From positions 42,627 to 106,626 of the forward strand of contig JOKI01000016.1 of assembly GCA_000722615.1 (NCBI GenBank): a stretch of 64,000 nt of DNA, written 5' to 3'. The translations under genes and the position numbers were made by a program. Source of the DNA: Pseudorhizobium pelagicum (GTDB lineage: Bacteria; Pseudomonadota; Alphaproteobacteria; Rhizobiales; Rhizobiaceae). Under the pieces are notes generated by a model, which worked only from the letters and a program-made list of their open reading frames with translations, searched no databases and was not told where the DNA came from. Below, in pieces: positions 33,273 to 43,010 of the stretch (position 1 is its first letter; every line of letters starts with the position of its first letter).

Positions 33273-33583
33273 CGGCCTACGTTCTCACAACCGAGGCCGA
33301 AGCTGATTTACGCGGCATAATCCGATACACACGCAAGGAATGGGGCACTGCCCAGGTGCGCCGCTATATCGGCGATCTGGATGAGGGCATAGCGACTCTT
33401 GCCGCCGGACAAGGCCTCTTCACGGATATGGGCGAAGTCTATCCCGCCCTACGGTTGCGCGTTGCAACCATCACTATATCTTTTTGCCTGCCGCGAGCCG
33501 GGATGCCCGCATTGATCGTCGCTATTTTACCCGAGCGAATGGATCTCATGACGCGACTGACAGGCAGGCTCAACGCCCAATAA
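33269..33583 (+). CDS. parE: ParE/RelE-superfamily toxin
   Basis: A 104-residue toxin of the ParE branch: TTEAEADLRGIIRYTRKEWG at the start, AQVRRYIGDLDEGIATLAA in the middle and the strand pair ending ALIVAILPERMDLMTRL. Length and layout fit a complete gene. It starts with TTG overlapping the antitoxin TGA. ParE toxins poison DNA gyrase in studied cases; the target here is not tested. A decayed copy of its last 75 bases is found at 55071-55144. Confidence 0.82.
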   Translation: MTAYVLTTEAEADLRGIIRYTRKEWGTAQVRRYIGDLDEGIATLAAGQGLFTDMGEVYPALRLRVATITISFCLPRAGMPALIVAILPERMDLMTRLTGRLNAQ

Positions 33584-34249
33584 CTGCTTCTCCCGCAGAC
33601 CAAGAGTTTGCTGCTCGACACGCAAGTTGAGGCAGGCGCGGCGACAGTAAGTACACGGTGCAGCGATTTTGAGGTTCCGGCCGTTTTTGCTTGCCAGCCA
33701 GTAGTTTCCGTCGGTTTTCCCCGAATGTTATCCATCTCTTGCGATCGGAAAGAGCCATTTACTCCGCGACCGACGGTGCGGAGTATCCTATGCTGCGGGC
33801 GCGGACGTCATCCAGTTTAGACAGTAAACCGCTCGCCGATCATCCCGAATACCCGCTTATCCCGGTGGTAATGCCTACGGCTGGATCCGGATCGCGCACG
33901 TACTGGCTGATGCTCTCCGGTTCCAGATTCCCTTTGAAGAAGCCCGTCCAGACCCTTCTTGATGGACGCCAGCCGCCTGGTCTTTTTTTTCATCCGGTCG
34001 GATCCCAGGCCCGATCTGCTCGCCGGCGACAGCATCGGTTACCGTGAGCGTCCGGCCTTCATCGCCTTGAGCATGGATTGCGCCACTGCGCCGGTACCGG
34101 GGTTCTTCTTAAGTGCGAGGATGGCTGGTTTGAACCCGTCCAGCGCCCTGCAGCCGCAGTCGCTTTTGGCTCAGGCGCGCCTCAACCCCGGCCGCGGCCA
34201 GAAGTGCGCGGGGATCGCAGCGGCTCCGGCGACCGCCCTCTGGGTCCTG
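33584..34249. other. Gap after the TA pair, no recognisable gene
   Basis: About 665 bases. Open frames up to about 70 codons lie on both strands (for example a basic one on the minus strand at 33817-34035), but none has a recognised motif or good ribosome site. A run of eight T at about 33986 has no hairpin that I can pair with it. Confidence 0.4.
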
Positions 34250-34615
34250 TCATCGCATCGGCCACAGTCGATGGTTGATCTGCGCTGCCAGCAGGGGGGC
34301 CGCAGCAGCACCAAGCAGCCCGAGCCGCAGCCGCCGCACGACCTTGCCTACCAGAACGGTGATGGCAATCGACGTGGCCATCCGGGGCAGGCTTGCGGCG
34401 CTAGACGCTGCGGCCGAGTGATCGATGACCTGCTGCCGGATGACGGCGACCTGTGCGTTCATCTCGGCGACCTGCTTCTGTAAATCGGCGATCTCCCGCC
34501 GCGCCGCCACCAGATCCCCGCAACCGGCGCTAACCCCGGCGTGGTCCCTTGCCGGCGTTGCGCGTCGTGGCCGTTGGGGCTTGCCGTTGACGCTGCTGGC
34601 ATCTTTCCCTGTCAT
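34250..34615 (-). CDS. Small coiled-coil protein with hydrophobic tail, unknown
   Basis: A 121-residue protein whose start ATG 34613-34615 has AGGAG 8 nt upstream. Residues about 45-70 form a heptad-like helix (REIADLQKQVAEMNAQVAV), followed by a probable membrane-associated segment with SIAITVLVGKVV and LGLLGAAAAPLLAAQI. This looks like a small inner-membrane protein with a cytoplasmic coiled coil. I recognise no family. It stands alone among gaps. Confidence 0.6.
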   Translation of the reverse strand: MTGKDASSVNGKPQRPRRATPARDHAGVSAGCGDLVAARREIADLQKQVAEMNAQVAVIRQQVIDHSAAASSAASLPRMATSIAITVLVGKVVRRLRLGLLGAAAAPLLAAQINHRLWPMR

Positions 34616-34966
34616 CAATCGCTCCTGCGCGCTGTTTCCTGCCGCCGTGTTTGCGTGCCCCACAGGAACGCCAAAAGCCTCAAAAGGATGCAGGGCGGTT
34701 CTGCCGATCACCAACTTTGCCGGGGGGCAGGAAAACGGCGGTCTTCAGCATCAAGACGAACGCGCGCCCCGCAGGGCTCAAGGGCCGGTTTGCCCGTCGT
34801 GTTCGACATGGATCCGGACCTGCCACAGGTGCGCTTCATCCGCGACTTCGGCTGTCCGTCCTTCAACGGCTGACGTCTATCGCAGTTCGAACGGCTGCAG
34901 ATCGCAGGACGTGGCGACCTGGGGCATTGCGGGCCTGGAGAGGCGCAAGACATCCTTCCTGTGCGA
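34616..34966. other. Gap before the PAS-GGDEF gene end
   Basis: About 350 bases. It contains the promoter of the small coiled-coil gene (minus strand). Short plus-strand frames, such as one ending DPDLPQVRFIRDFG near 34873, look partly protein-like but lack a start and a known family. Confidence 0.4.
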
Positions 34967-36436
34967 TCACGTCTCGCGACGTCCTCCAGCGCCCCGTTGC
35001 GTCAGCCCCGATGCTGCATAGAAGGCCCTTTTCTGTGCGTACATCGACTGATCCGCCCGTTTCATAAGCGCTTCCATCGTTTCCCCATCCTCGCTGGTGG
35101 CGACACCAACGGAGATGCTGATGGGCGCATTGGAATAGAACTGATTGTTGATCTTGAGGAGTTCCTGGATGGCCTCGACCATCGCGGCAGCGGCGAGGCG
35201 GTCTGCGCCAGGCATGAGCAGTGCGAACTCGTCTCCACCGATACGAGCGGCATGATTGGGGGCTGACACCACACCGTTGAGGACCTCCCCAAGGCGTCTT
35301 AGAAGTGCGTCGCCCGCGTCATGGCCAAGGTCGTCGTTGGCCTCCTTCAAGCCGTTGAGGTCGACGACGATCGCCGAAACCGGCCGCAAGGACTTCCTCT
35401 CCAGCCGGTTGAGCTCTTCCATGTAGAAGGCCCGGTTGTGCAGGCGCGTCAGTACATCGTGCTTGCCCAGATACTCCAGGTATGCCTCGGCCTTCTTGCG
35501 CGCCGTGATGTCGGTCAAGGCGACCTGAACCAGCGACCAGTCGTGCTCATGGCCGGGGAACACCGAGAATTGCAGAAGCACGTGCCGTTCGGAGCCGTCG
35601 AGGGCATAGTTGAGGACTTCACGCTGATGAAACAGGTTACCATTCCACAGATCGATCAGCTGTTCACGAAACGGATGCGCCATTCCATCGCGGAAGATGT
35701 CGCCCAGCTGGCGCAACAGCGTCGGGCGATCGGGGGCGGCAAACAGCTCCAGCGTCGCCCGGTTCACATCGATGACGCGGATCTCGCTCATGCATTGCTG
35801 AACGAACTCGGGATGCACGTCCAGGAAGACCCGAAAGTCAATGATCCCGCGATGGCGCACGTCATCAAGCAACGCCTTGATGGCACTGAAGTCCTCCATC
35901 CACAGAGACACCGGAGAGTGTTCAAACATCGCCTTGGCATGGCGATGATTGGCCTGCTCCTGCCGTCTGGCATCCTCACGCGCCGTGACGTCCTCCGTCG
36001 TCACCAGCACCCGTTCCCAGGTGCTTTCGTAGCCTGGGAGGACGGCTCCACGCAGCTGGATATCCAGCCGCCGACCATCGAGCGCGTAATTGGCCGCATT
36101 GCTGCAAAACGCTCCCCGGCCCTCCCATAGATGCGTCAGCTCGGTGATGTGGGTTTCCAGCATGTCGTCGCGGAAGATGCGACCAAGGTTCAGGATCAGA
36201 TGGTCGACATCGTCCGCCGCAAACAGCTCGAGTGTCTTCTGGTTTACCGCCAGCACGCGGATGCGCTGGGAGCACATCGCCACCCGGGCAAGGTCGTCTT
36301 TCAGGTAGGATCGCAGGTCTGTTACACCCTCATTGCGCCACTGCGTGAAAAGGGCCTGAACCTCACTGAAGTCTTCGAGCCACATGGCAACCGGCGCCAG
36401 CTCGAAGATGCTGCTGTTGTCAGAAAGCGTACTCAT
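34967..36436 (-). CDS. PAS-PAS-GGDEF diguanylate cyclase
   Basis: 489 residues, soluble. Two PAS-like domains of the same unusual kind occur in tandem, each with the pattern WLEDFS or WMEDFS near its start, a V-N-x-x-T-L-E-L-F-A segment in the middle, RDDM or RDGM, NYALDG, and a closing VTxxDVTA-like turn. They are followed by a GGDEF domain with HAARIGGDEF. No RxxD inhibitory site precedes it, so product inhibition may be weak. ATG 36434-36436 is the likely start; a short in-frame extension is open upstream. Makes c-di-GMP from GTP in the cytosol; ligand unknown. Confidence 0.9.
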   Translation of the reverse strand: MSTLSDNSSIFELAPVAMWLEDFSEVQALFTQWRNEGVTDLRSYLKDDLARVAMCSQRIRVLAVNQKTLELFAADDVDHLILNLGRIFRDDMLETHITELTHLWEGRGAFCSNAANYALDGRRLDIQLRGAVLPGYESTWERVLVTTEDVTAREDARRQEQANHRHAKAMFEHSPVSLWMEDFSAIKALLDDVRHRGIIDFRVFLDVHPEFVQQCMSEIRVIDVNRATLELFAAPDRPTLLRQLGDIFRDGMAHPFREQLIDLWNGNLFHQREVLNYALDGSERHVLLQFSVFPGHEHDWSLVQVALTDITARKKAEAYLEYLGKHDVLTRLHNRAFYMEELNRLERKSLRPVSAIVVDLNGLKEANDDLGHDAGDALLRRLGEVLNGVVSAPNHAARIGGDEFALLMPGADRLAAAAMVEAIQELLKINNQFYSNAPISISVGVATSEDGETMEALMKRADQSMYAQKRAFYAASGLTQRGAGGRRET

Positions 36437-36644
36437 GAAAAAACCGCACCGCCTCAATTGCCCGTCGGGACCAACCCGAAGAAACCGCGATGCTAGAACA
36501 AATTGGTAAACCGATTATCCGAATCGAAGCAGGGTCGCCGCAAGGCACCTGAATGCAACAGGCCCCGGTCGCGTAGCCGAAGGGGTGCGGTCGACGCGCC
36601 GGCTCGTTTTCTTCAGATCTTCCGGCAGGAACTGGCGCGATACC

Positions 36645-36848
36645 CTAGATCACCGTGACGTTTTCCGCCTTCGACTTGCCGGTCTTGCGGTCCTGGCCGA
36701 CGTCATAGCTGACCTTCTGGCCCTCCCGAAGCGATCCGCCGGACCCGATCGCCGAGACATGAACGAAGACGTCAGGACCGCCGGTGTCCGGCGTGATGAA
36801 GCCAAAGCCCTTGTCCTCAGCGAAGAACTTTACGATACCAGTGGCCAT
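36645..36848 (-). CDS. cspA: CspA-family cold-shock protein
   Basis: A 67-residue OB-fold RNA chaperone with both nucleic-acid motifs: RNP1 KGFGFITP (residues 13-20) and RNP2 VFVHVSAI (27-34). The ending KSKAENVTV is usual. AAGGAGG lies just before the ATG. It is a single gene; alphaproteobacteria carry several copies, so the exact paralog name is not certain. Confidence 0.95.
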   Translation of the reverse strand: MATGIVKFFAEDKGFGFITPDTGGPDVFVHVSAIGSGGSLREGQKVSYDVGQDRKTGKSKAENVTVI

Positions 36849-37437
36849 GTCATCCTCCTTGACTGATGCCTCTGATCACTTCAGTAGCGTTCAAGGCAGG
36901 CGACGGCAAGGTTCAAGTTGGTCGAGCCAGGACAGGCGCGCCGATGTGAGACCGATTGGCGGCCTGCGGGTGCGGCGTTGGACAAGGCCGATCGCGATGG
37001 CAGCAAAGCCAACAGCCAAGCGCGCAGGGCAAACGGTTCCACCGGCTGGCCTTGCCGCCGGACCATTTCCGCTCGCCGACCCTGCCTGCCCGGTCACCCG
37101 GGTTTCATCGCCCTCGCCGGCGCCAGCCGTGGCGGTAATTCGATCCTAACCATTTTCGTGGATAGTCTGCCCACTTCGCTTTGTGAGAGACGTGAAGTTC
37201 AGGAATGCTCACCTTGCCCGACCAGTCCAGGCTGGTCGGGCGGTTTTTTGCCCGCCACCCGTGGTGATCTTGGCGAGAAACAGCCGCTCCCGCCGCTGTC
37301 CCTTCCCCCGTCATCGACCCGTGATCAAGGATTGCGGGCAAGGCGGATTAACCTTACTGCGTAGGCTTACCTATAAGGTTGCGTTGTCCGCTACAGGCCG
37401 ACGTGCTTTAGCTTGCTCGGCAGAGGAGAGCAGGGAC
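36849..37437. other. Gap with csp leader and an orphan terminator
   Basis: About 590 bases. The left part is the csp promoter and leader on the minus strand. A perfect plus-strand terminator at 37216-37248 (separate entry) closes a transcript for which no ORF is evident, so a small RNA is possible. An inverted repeat AACCTTA/TAAGGTT at 37350-37356 and 37374-37380 precedes the small ORF at 37438. Confidence 0.45.
37216..37248 (+). terminator. Intrinsic terminator, 10-bp stem and T-run
   Basis: GCCCGACCAG (37216-37225) pairs perfectly with CTGGTCGGGC (37232-37241) around a six-base loop, followed by GGTTTTTT. It points to the right. No protein gene reads into it from the left on the plus strand for at least 700 bases, which suggests an unannotated short transcript ending here. 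Confidence 0.8.
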
Positions 37438-37584
37438 ATGGCTGAGACAATACCCCAAAACGTCTTCGAGAGGCTTGAGCGCGAATGGCGCTTGATCGAA
37501 GCGGAGCGCCCTCGTCCGGCGCCCAAGGACGCGGCAACGGAAGCAAAGCCGACACGCCGCCTTCGCATCGGTCGCGTCGATTGA
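37438..37584 (+). CDS. Possible 48-residue protein, unknown
   Basis: ATG 37438 follows GAGGAGAGCAGGGAC and encodes MAETIPQNVFERLEREWRL, then an acidic-basic stretch rich in Pro and Arg ending RRLRIGRVD. The N-terminal helix and the purine-rich leader make it plausible as a real small gene, but it has no recognised family. TATAAG at 37372 could be a -10 element inside the inverted repeat just upstream. Confidence 0.4.
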   Translation: MAETIPQNVFERLEREWRLIEAERPRPAPKDAATEAKPTRRLRIGRVD

Positions 37585-37786
37585 TCGTATCCATCGTCAA
37601 GAGCGGGAGCCGGGCATGGTTGCACGCGCTCGCGCTCAACATGCAGGGTCAGTGAACGTCGAGGCATCCGGGAGATCGCAGGAGGCATGCCCGAACAGCG
37701 GCTCGCCTTTGCGGGCAAATTTACCTCTCTTGGGGACGCCGAAGGACAAGCACAGGCAGCCGTTGGCGAGCGTCGCATCACCCCGG

Positions 37787-39439
37787 TCAAACCTTCGGCG
37801 CCCCCTGACGCAGACGGCTCTCGCGCAACAGTCCACTGTCGTCGAGGATCGGGTGTGCGACCGAGACAAGATGCGCGTTGATGCGCTTCAGGTCGCGCAG
37901 GATGTCGAGGTGCAGCGAACTCGTCTGCAGGCTCTCGATGCGGCCGTCGCGAAGACGCTCCAGATGCCGCTCGGCGGAGAGCTTCTCCGCCTTTCGCACA
38001 TCGACCTTTATCTCCATCAGGCGCAGCGCCAGGTTGAGATCACCGGTAACGATGATGGTCTGCGCCGTGCGCAGGTTCTCGATGGTCAGGTCAAAGAGGT
38101 TCTTGAGCTCCTGATAGCCGGCCTCGGAGAATTTCAGATCGCTTGACACCTTCTTGCGAACCTGTTCGCCAAGGCCTTTCTCGATGATGTCGCCCACATG
38201 TTCCAGATTGATGGCGTAGTCGATAATGGCACCTGAGCGGCGGGTGTTGTCGCCGGCTTCCGGTTCCCAGCCAAGCTTTGACAGATAGACCTTGACGTCC
38301 TGCTGCAGGCGGTCAACCCGCTTTTCCAGCGCCTCAATCTCGGACAACGGCGCCAGATCATTGTTCCGGAATGCGCTTTCGACCCGAACCAGCATTCGTT
38401 CGACCAGATCGCCGACAGCGAGAACCTCCCGCGTGGCATTGGCCAACGCCACCACCGGGGTCGAAAGCGCCTCCGGATCCAGATACCTCGGACCGGTGTC
38501 GGGATCTTCCTGTGCCGGGATCGCGCGTTTCATGACATCCGACAAGAAGCCGGAGAAGGGCCAGGCCAGAAGTGCAAGGGCGATGTTGAAGGCGAGATGG
38601 GCATCGACCGGCAAGCCTTCCCGTGCCAGTGGCAGCATGGAAAGCCCCTGCGCCCCGTAGTCGACAAACGGCAGCGCGATCAGGCATCCGACGGCGCGAA
38701 CGACCAGGTTGCCGGTGGTGATCCGCCGCGCCGAGGCAGGGGCAGACAGCGTTGCCAGCACGGGCCCAATGGCGCCGCCGAGGTTGGCGCCGAGGATCAG
38801 CACGATGATCAGCTCGGTCGACAGGATGCCGGTCCCGGCAAGCGAAAGAACCAGCACGACAACCGCAAGGCTCGACGAGGAGACGATGGCGAGGCCCGCT
38901 GTCAGTGCAAATGCCACAGGCCAGGCGCCGTCCAGCAGCTTGATGAAGGCGGCGAGCGCGGGAGACGCGCGCATCGGCTCGGTGGCAGCCGAGAGCAGGT
39001 CGAGCGACAGGAGCATCAATCCGATGCCGATCAGCGCCGTGCCGCCGCCCCTGCGTGCGGTCGAGCCCCCCTTCTGGAGCGCGACACCGGCGATGATCAA
39101 GAGCGGCGACAGCCATTCGATTCCGGTTGCGACGACAAAGGCAGTGACGGCCGTGCCGACATTGGCACCGAGCAGCACGATCTGGGCCATGCGGGCGCGG
39201 ATCAGGTCGCGTTCGACAAAGGACGCAACGGTCAAGGCGGTTGCCGTGGAGCTCTGCAGGGCGATGGTGGCAAGAAAGCCGGCGGCAAAGGAACGCAGGC
39301 CGCTTTGTGTGCCGGAGGCAAGCCCGGTCCGCAGCCTGGAGCCGAAGGCACGGGTGACGCCATCCTTCACCTGGGCGAGGCCGAAGAGCAACAGGGCGAC
39401 CGCGCCGAAGAGATTGATGATGACAATGGTCGATTGCAT
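37787..39439 (-). CDS. Na+/phosphate cotransporter with C-terminal PhoU-like domain
   Basis: 550 residues. Residues about 1-330 form the NptA/SLC34-like transporter with the paired QSST-type motifs (ALQSSTATALTVASF and later IVSSSSLAVVVLVLS) and many membrane helices. From about 355 to 520 lies a PhoU-like helical bundle (ALANATREVLAVGDLVERML, YAINLEHVGDIIEKG). The start is ATG 39437-39439 (MQSTIVIINLFG); the frame stays open about 100 codons upstream but that part has no transporter sequence. It imports phosphate with sodium or acts as a phosphate regulator. The ugp operon lies beside it, which fits a phosphate theme. Confidence 0.9.
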   Translation of the reverse strand: MQSTIVIINLFGAVALLLFGLAQVKDGVTRAFGSRLRTGLASGTQSGLRSFAAGFLATIALQSSTATALTVASFVERDLIRARMAQIVLLGANVGTAVTAFVVATGIEWLSPLLIIAGVALQKGGSTARRGGGTALIGIGLMLLSLDLLSAATEPMRASPALAAFIKLLDGAWPVAFALTAGLAIVSSSSLAVVVLVLSLAGTGILSTELIIVLILGANLGGAIGPVLATLSAPASARRITTGNLVVRAVGCLIALPFVDYGAQGLSMLPLAREGLPVDAHLAFNIALALLAWPFSGFLSDVMKRAIPAQEDPDTGPRYLDPEALSTPVVALANATREVLAVGDLVERMLVRVESAFRNNDLAPLSEIEALEKRVDRLQQDVKVYLSKLGWEPEAGDNTRRSGAIIDYAINLEHVGDIIEKGLGEQVRKKVSSDLKFSEAGYQELKNLFDLTIENLRTAQTIIVTGDLNLALRLMEIKVDVRKAEKLSAERHLERLRDGRIESLQTSSLHLDILRDLKRINAHLVSVAHPILDDSGLLRESRLRQGAPKV

Positions 39440-40149
39440 TGCAGATTCCAGTCGATTGCCGGGCGAAATTCGGGTGTCGGCTAAGCAAATATGATCTATC
39501 TCCTGCAGAATGGAAGCGGCCCGCGTGCACTTTCGTCGCCACCAGCGAGGCCTTGGCGAGGCGAGTGCCGCTCGCGGGCCCGAGCCGGGCAAAGCCTGGT
39601 CAAAACGGACGCCACCCACATTCCCCAGGGGTGTCTGCAACCTTAAGTCCCGTGGGGGCTTGGCCTGCCCGGCTTCACCGTCAGGGCCACGTCCTCGTCC
39701 TTTCAGGTCCCGCCAGAGCCTGACGCGCAGCAGGGACCGCATCATCCTGCTGCACCAGCAACCACTGCGATACGAGACACGTCCGGCACCGCCGCTATGA
39801 AAACGGGACCTTGCGCCAAGCGATCTAGGCTGTCAGCGACGGTGGCTTTCGGGAGGAGCATCGCGGCGCTGACCCCGCCGCCAAGATACTGATCGTCGGC
39901 ACGTTTGGGACACACGAGCGATCGCCAGGGCACTCGACACGATCGGGTCCGACAGTTTGCGCCGCAAAAGCCGGCAGGTCTGCCGGCGGACGTGGACCGT
40001 CGCTGATCTGCGCAACGTCGGGTGTTCCCCGCCGGCAAGGGGCGCCGGCGGCCACCCGTGCGCGCAGCACCCGGCAGCTGGCATGGCAAAGGCCCGTGCG
40101 GGAGCCGCCGGGAAGCTTTGCCGCTGTCGCGCCGCCGGCGACCGGCCGG
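39440..40149. other. Gap between ugpC and the Na/Pi gene
   Basis: About 710 bases containing the Na/Pi promoter on the minus strand. It is very GC-rich, with open frames on both strands that look like composition artefacts. A minus-strand tail ending SRIAVVAGAAG near 39742 looks slightly protein-like, without a known family. No terminator for ugp was identified. Confidence 0.4.
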
Positions 40150-41202
40150 TCAGGGCAGTCGCTTGCCGGTCTCGTCGAACATATGGATGTTGGCCTGGGC
40201 AGCGGCGATGCGAATGGTCTCGCCGATGCCGAGCCGCGTGCGGCCGGGCACCCGCAAGACGATGGGACTGCCATCGGCGAGCGAGGCATGGACATAGCTT
40301 TCGGCGCCGACCAGTTCCACCGCATCCACCTGCACCTGCCCGGAAAAATCCGCAGGGGAATTGTCCTCGGCAATCACGATGTCTTCCGGTCGGATGCCGA
40401 CGGTGTCGACGCCGGCTGCCACGCCGGAGCTGGTGGCAAGGACCCAGCCGCTGCCTTCGACTGCCTTGCGCTTCAGGAGGTTCATCGACGGTGAGCCGAT
40501 GAAGGTTGCGACGAAGGTTGAGGCGGGCCGCTCGTAAAGCTCGATCGGCGTGCCGACCTGCTCGATGCGGCCGCCGTTGAGCACCACCAGCCGGTCAGCC
40601 AGGGTCATGGCCTCCATCTGGTCATGGGTGACGTAGACGCTGGTGGTGGCGAGCGACCGCTGCAGTCTGCGGATCTCGACACGCATCTGTACCCGCAGCT
40701 TGGCGTCAAGGTTCGACAACGGCTCGTCGAAGAGGAAGGCCGCCGGCTTGCGCACGATCGCCCGTCCCATGGCCACGCGTTGCCGCTGGCCGCCAGACAG
40801 TTGGCGCGGTTTGCGGTCAAGGAACGGCTCTATTTCCAAGGCCGTCGCAGCTTCCAGGACCCGCCGGTCGATCTCGTCCTTCGGCGTGTTGCGGTTCTTC
40901 AGGCCGTAGGACAGGTTCTGGCGGACGGTCATATGCGGATAGAGCGCATAGTTCTGGAAGACCATGGCGATGTCGCGCTCGGCAGGCTCGAGAGTGTTGA
41001 TGACGCGGCCCCCGATCGCGATGTCTCCGGAGGAGATCCCTTCGAGGCCGGCGATCATGCGCAGCAGGGTCGATTTTCCACAGCCCGAGGGGCCGACGAG
41101 GACGATCATTTCGCCGTCGGCGATGGTGAGCGACACGCCCTTGATTGCTTCGATATTGCCGCCGTAGACCTTGCGGACATCCTTGAGTTCGATTTCGGCC
41201 AT
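40150..41202 (-). CDS. ugpC: sn-Glycerol-3-phosphate ABC transporter ATP-binding protein
   Basis: 350-residue ATPase of the CUT1/MalK type. Walker [10 protein letters not shown] is at residues 37-45, signature LSGGQ at 135-139 and Walker B AFLFDEP at 155-161; a C-terminal regulatory OB-like domain starts near 240. It powers the UgpAE channel. The ATG overlaps the ugpE stop by one base (TAATG). Last gene of ugpBAEC. The phosphodiesterase gene ugpQ that ends the E. coli operon is not visible downstream. Confidence 0.93.
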   Translation of the reverse strand: MAEIELKDVRKVYGGNIEAIKGVSLTIADGEMIVLVGPSGCGKSTLLRMIAGLEGISSGDIAIGGRVINTLEPAERDIAMVFQNYALYPHMTVRQNLSYGLKNRNTPKDEIDRRVLEAATALEIEPFLDRKPRQLSGGQRQRVAMGRAIVRKPAAFLFDEPLSNLDAKLRVQMRVEIRRLQRSLATTSVYVTHDQMEAMTLADRLVVLNGGRIEQVGTPIELYERPASTFVATFIGSPSMNLLKRKAVEGSGWVLATSSGVAAGVDTVGIRPEDIVIAEDNSPADFSGQVQVDAVELVGAESYVHASLADGSPIVLRVPGRTRLGIGETIRIAAAQANIHMFDETGKRLP

Positions 41203-42050
41203 TATTTTTCAGTCTCCACAAGACCTTTGACGAACCAGCGCTGCATCAGCACGACGACCAGAACGGGCGGGATGATGGCGAGGATTGCGGTAACCATGAC
41301 GTAGTTCCACGGCGTGGACGCGTCGGTGAAATCGACCATGCGCCGCAGTCCGATGATGATCGTGTTCATCTTCGCGTCATTGGTGACGAGCAGCGGCCAG
41401 AGGTACTGGGTCCAGCCGTAGATGAAGAGGATCACGAAGAGCGCGGCGATATTGGTCTTCGAAAGTGGCAGGAGGATATCCTTCATAAAGCGGAAGGGGC
41501 CGGCATTGTCGAGACGGGCGGCTTCCACCATTTCTCCCGGGATGGTCAGGAAGAACTGGCGAAACAGGAAGGTTGCCGTCGCCGAGGCCATCAGCGGCAG
41601 GGTCAGGCCGGCATAGCTGTCGAGCAGGCCGAGATCGACGATCACCTTGTAGGTCGGCAGGATGCGGACCTCCACCGGCAGCATCAGCGTGATGAAGATC
41701 ATCCAGAAGAAGCCCATCCTGAATGGGAAGCGGAAGAACACGATGGCGAAGGCCGACAGGAAGGAGATGATGATCTTGCCGATTGCAATCGCCATGGCGA
41801 CCACGAAGGTGTTGAAGAGAAGCCGCTCCAGGCTGACGCCGACGACCTGCTCGACGCCGCCGGAAAGTGCGCCGGAATAGTTCTCGAGGAACTGGTCTCC
41901 GGGCAGCAGCGACATGGGAGGCCGGATAATGTCGATCGACGACATCGTCGAGGCGATGAAGGTATAGTAGATCGGGAAGGCCACGACGATGATGCCGAGC
42001 ACCAGCACGAGGTGGCCGAGCAGTGTCGCTATCGGGCGATTTTCAATCAT
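41202..42050 (-). CDS. ugpE: sn-Glycerol-3-phosphate ABC transporter permease UgpE
   Basis: 282-residue inner-membrane permease with six predicted helices and the binding-protein-dependent loop [21 protein letters not shown] (EAA motif). The N-terminal [17 protein letters not shown] and C-terminal [13 protein letters not shown] are typical of UgpE. It lies 9 bases downstream of ugpA and overlaps ugpC by one base. Confidence 0.93.
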   Translation of the reverse strand: MIENRPIATLLGHLVLVLGIIVVAFPIYYTFIASTMSSIDIIRPPMSLLPGDQFLENYSGALSGGVEQVVGVSLERLLFNTFVVAMAIAIGKIIISFLSAFAIVFFRFPFRMGFFWMIFITLMLPVEVRILPTYKVIVDLGLLDSYAGLTLPLMASATATFLFRQFFLTIPGEMVEAARLDNAGPFRFMKDILLPLSKTNIAALFVILFIYGWTQYLWPLLVTNDAKMNTIIIGLRRMVDFTDASTPWNYVMVTAILAIIPPVLVVVLMQRWFVKGLVETEK

Positions 42051-42059
42051 GACCGGACC

Positions 42060-42941
42060 TCAACCATAGTGCACCTTCTTCTCCACGAAGCGGAACTGGA
42101 AGGCGGTCAGCGCAATGACGATGATCATCAGCACCACCGACTGCGCCGCGGAGGACCCGAGATTGAGGTTCACGAAGCCGTCGTTGTAGACCTTGTAGAC
42201 CAGCGTCTCGGTCGCCTTGGCCGGACCGCCGCCGGTGACGGCATGGATGATGCCGAAGGTGTCGAAGAAGGCATAGACCGTGTTGACGACGAGCAGGAAG
42301 AAGGTCGTCGGCGCCAGCAGCGGGAAGACGATCGTCCAGAACCGACGCGCCCCCCTCGCCCCGTCAATGGCTGCAGCCTCCAGAAGCGACTTGGGGATTG
42401 CCTGCAGGCCGGCGACGAAGAACAGGAAATTGTAGCTGATCTGCTTCCAGGCGGCGGCCGCCACCACCAGCGTCATCGCCTGATTGCCGTCGAGCAGCGG
42501 ATCCCACAGGATGCCGTTGCGGCGCAGCAGATAGGCGAATGTTCCCATCGCCGGGTTGAACATGAACAGCCACAGCATGCCGGCCACGGCCGGCGCCACC
42601 GCATAGGGAATGATCAGGAAGGTGCGGTAGAAGCCGCGCCCGCGGACAACGAGATCGGCAGCCGTTGCCAGGAACAGGGCTGTCCCCATGGCCACCGCAG
42701 CCGTTGCCACGCTGAAGACGAGCGTCACCTGCAGCGCGTGCAGGTAGTTCGGATCGGTGAAGATCGCCTGGAAGTTGGAAAGGCCGACAAAGGCGCTGCG
42801 CAGCCCGAAGGGATCCTCGCGCATGGCCGACTGGTAGAGCGCCTGGCTTGCCGGCCAGAAAAAGAAGATCACCGTCAGGACGATCTGTGGGGCGACCAGG
42901 AAATAGGGAAGGATCTTGTTGGGAAAGACGACGTTTTGCAA
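42060..42941 (-). CDS. ugpA: sn-Glycerol-3-phosphate ABC transporter permease UgpA
   Basis: 293 residues if translated from TTG 42939-42941, giving the family start [19 protein letters not shown] and the usual UgpA length. The frame is open to 42995, but that extension contains an intercistronic hairpin and is not UgpA-like. The EAA loop appears as [17 protein letters not shown]. It partners UgpE. A strong hairpin separates it from ugpB (next entry), so it may be made at lower level than the binding protein. Confidence 0.92.
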   Translation of the reverse strand: MQNVVFPNKILPYFLVAPQIVLTVIFFFWPASQALYQSAMREDPFGLRSAFVGLSNFQAIFTDPNYLHALQVTLVFSVATAAVAMGTALFLATAADLVVRGRGFYRTFLIIPYAVAPAVAGMLWLFMFNPAMGTFAYLLRRNGILWDPLLDGNQAMTLVVAAAAWKQISYNFLFFVAGLQAIPKSLLEAAAIDGARGARRFWTIVFPLLAPTTFFLLVVNTVYAFFDTFGIIHAVTGGGPAKATETLVYKVYNDGFVNLNLGSSAAQSVVLMIIVIALTAFQFRFVEKKVHYG

Positions 42942-42968
42942 AGCACATGCCCCCGCCAGATGAGAAGA

Positions 42969-42992
42969 CCGCCCGGATCGTGATCCGGGCGG
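42969..42992. promoter_or_regulatory. Intercistronic hairpin between ugpB and ugpA
   Basis: CCGCCCGGATC and GATCCGGGCGG are perfect inverted arms separated by GT, forming about ten pairs with a four-base loop. It lies between the ugpB stop (43011) and the ugpA start. No T-run follows on the minus strand, so it probably protects the upstream ugpB message or causes partial termination, keeping binding protein in excess. Confidence 0.65.
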
Positions 42993-43010
42993 CATTGCGA
43001 GTGCATTCTC

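Noticed and set aside
33817-34035. 72-codon basic minus-strand ORF
   Set aside because: No ribosome site or motif; Lys/Arg-rich composition partly reflects a T-run on the other strand.
39440-39745. N-terminal extension of the Na/Pi transporter ORF
   Set aside because: The extension is basic and Pro-rich without transporter features; MQSTIVIINLFG at 39439 is the natural start.
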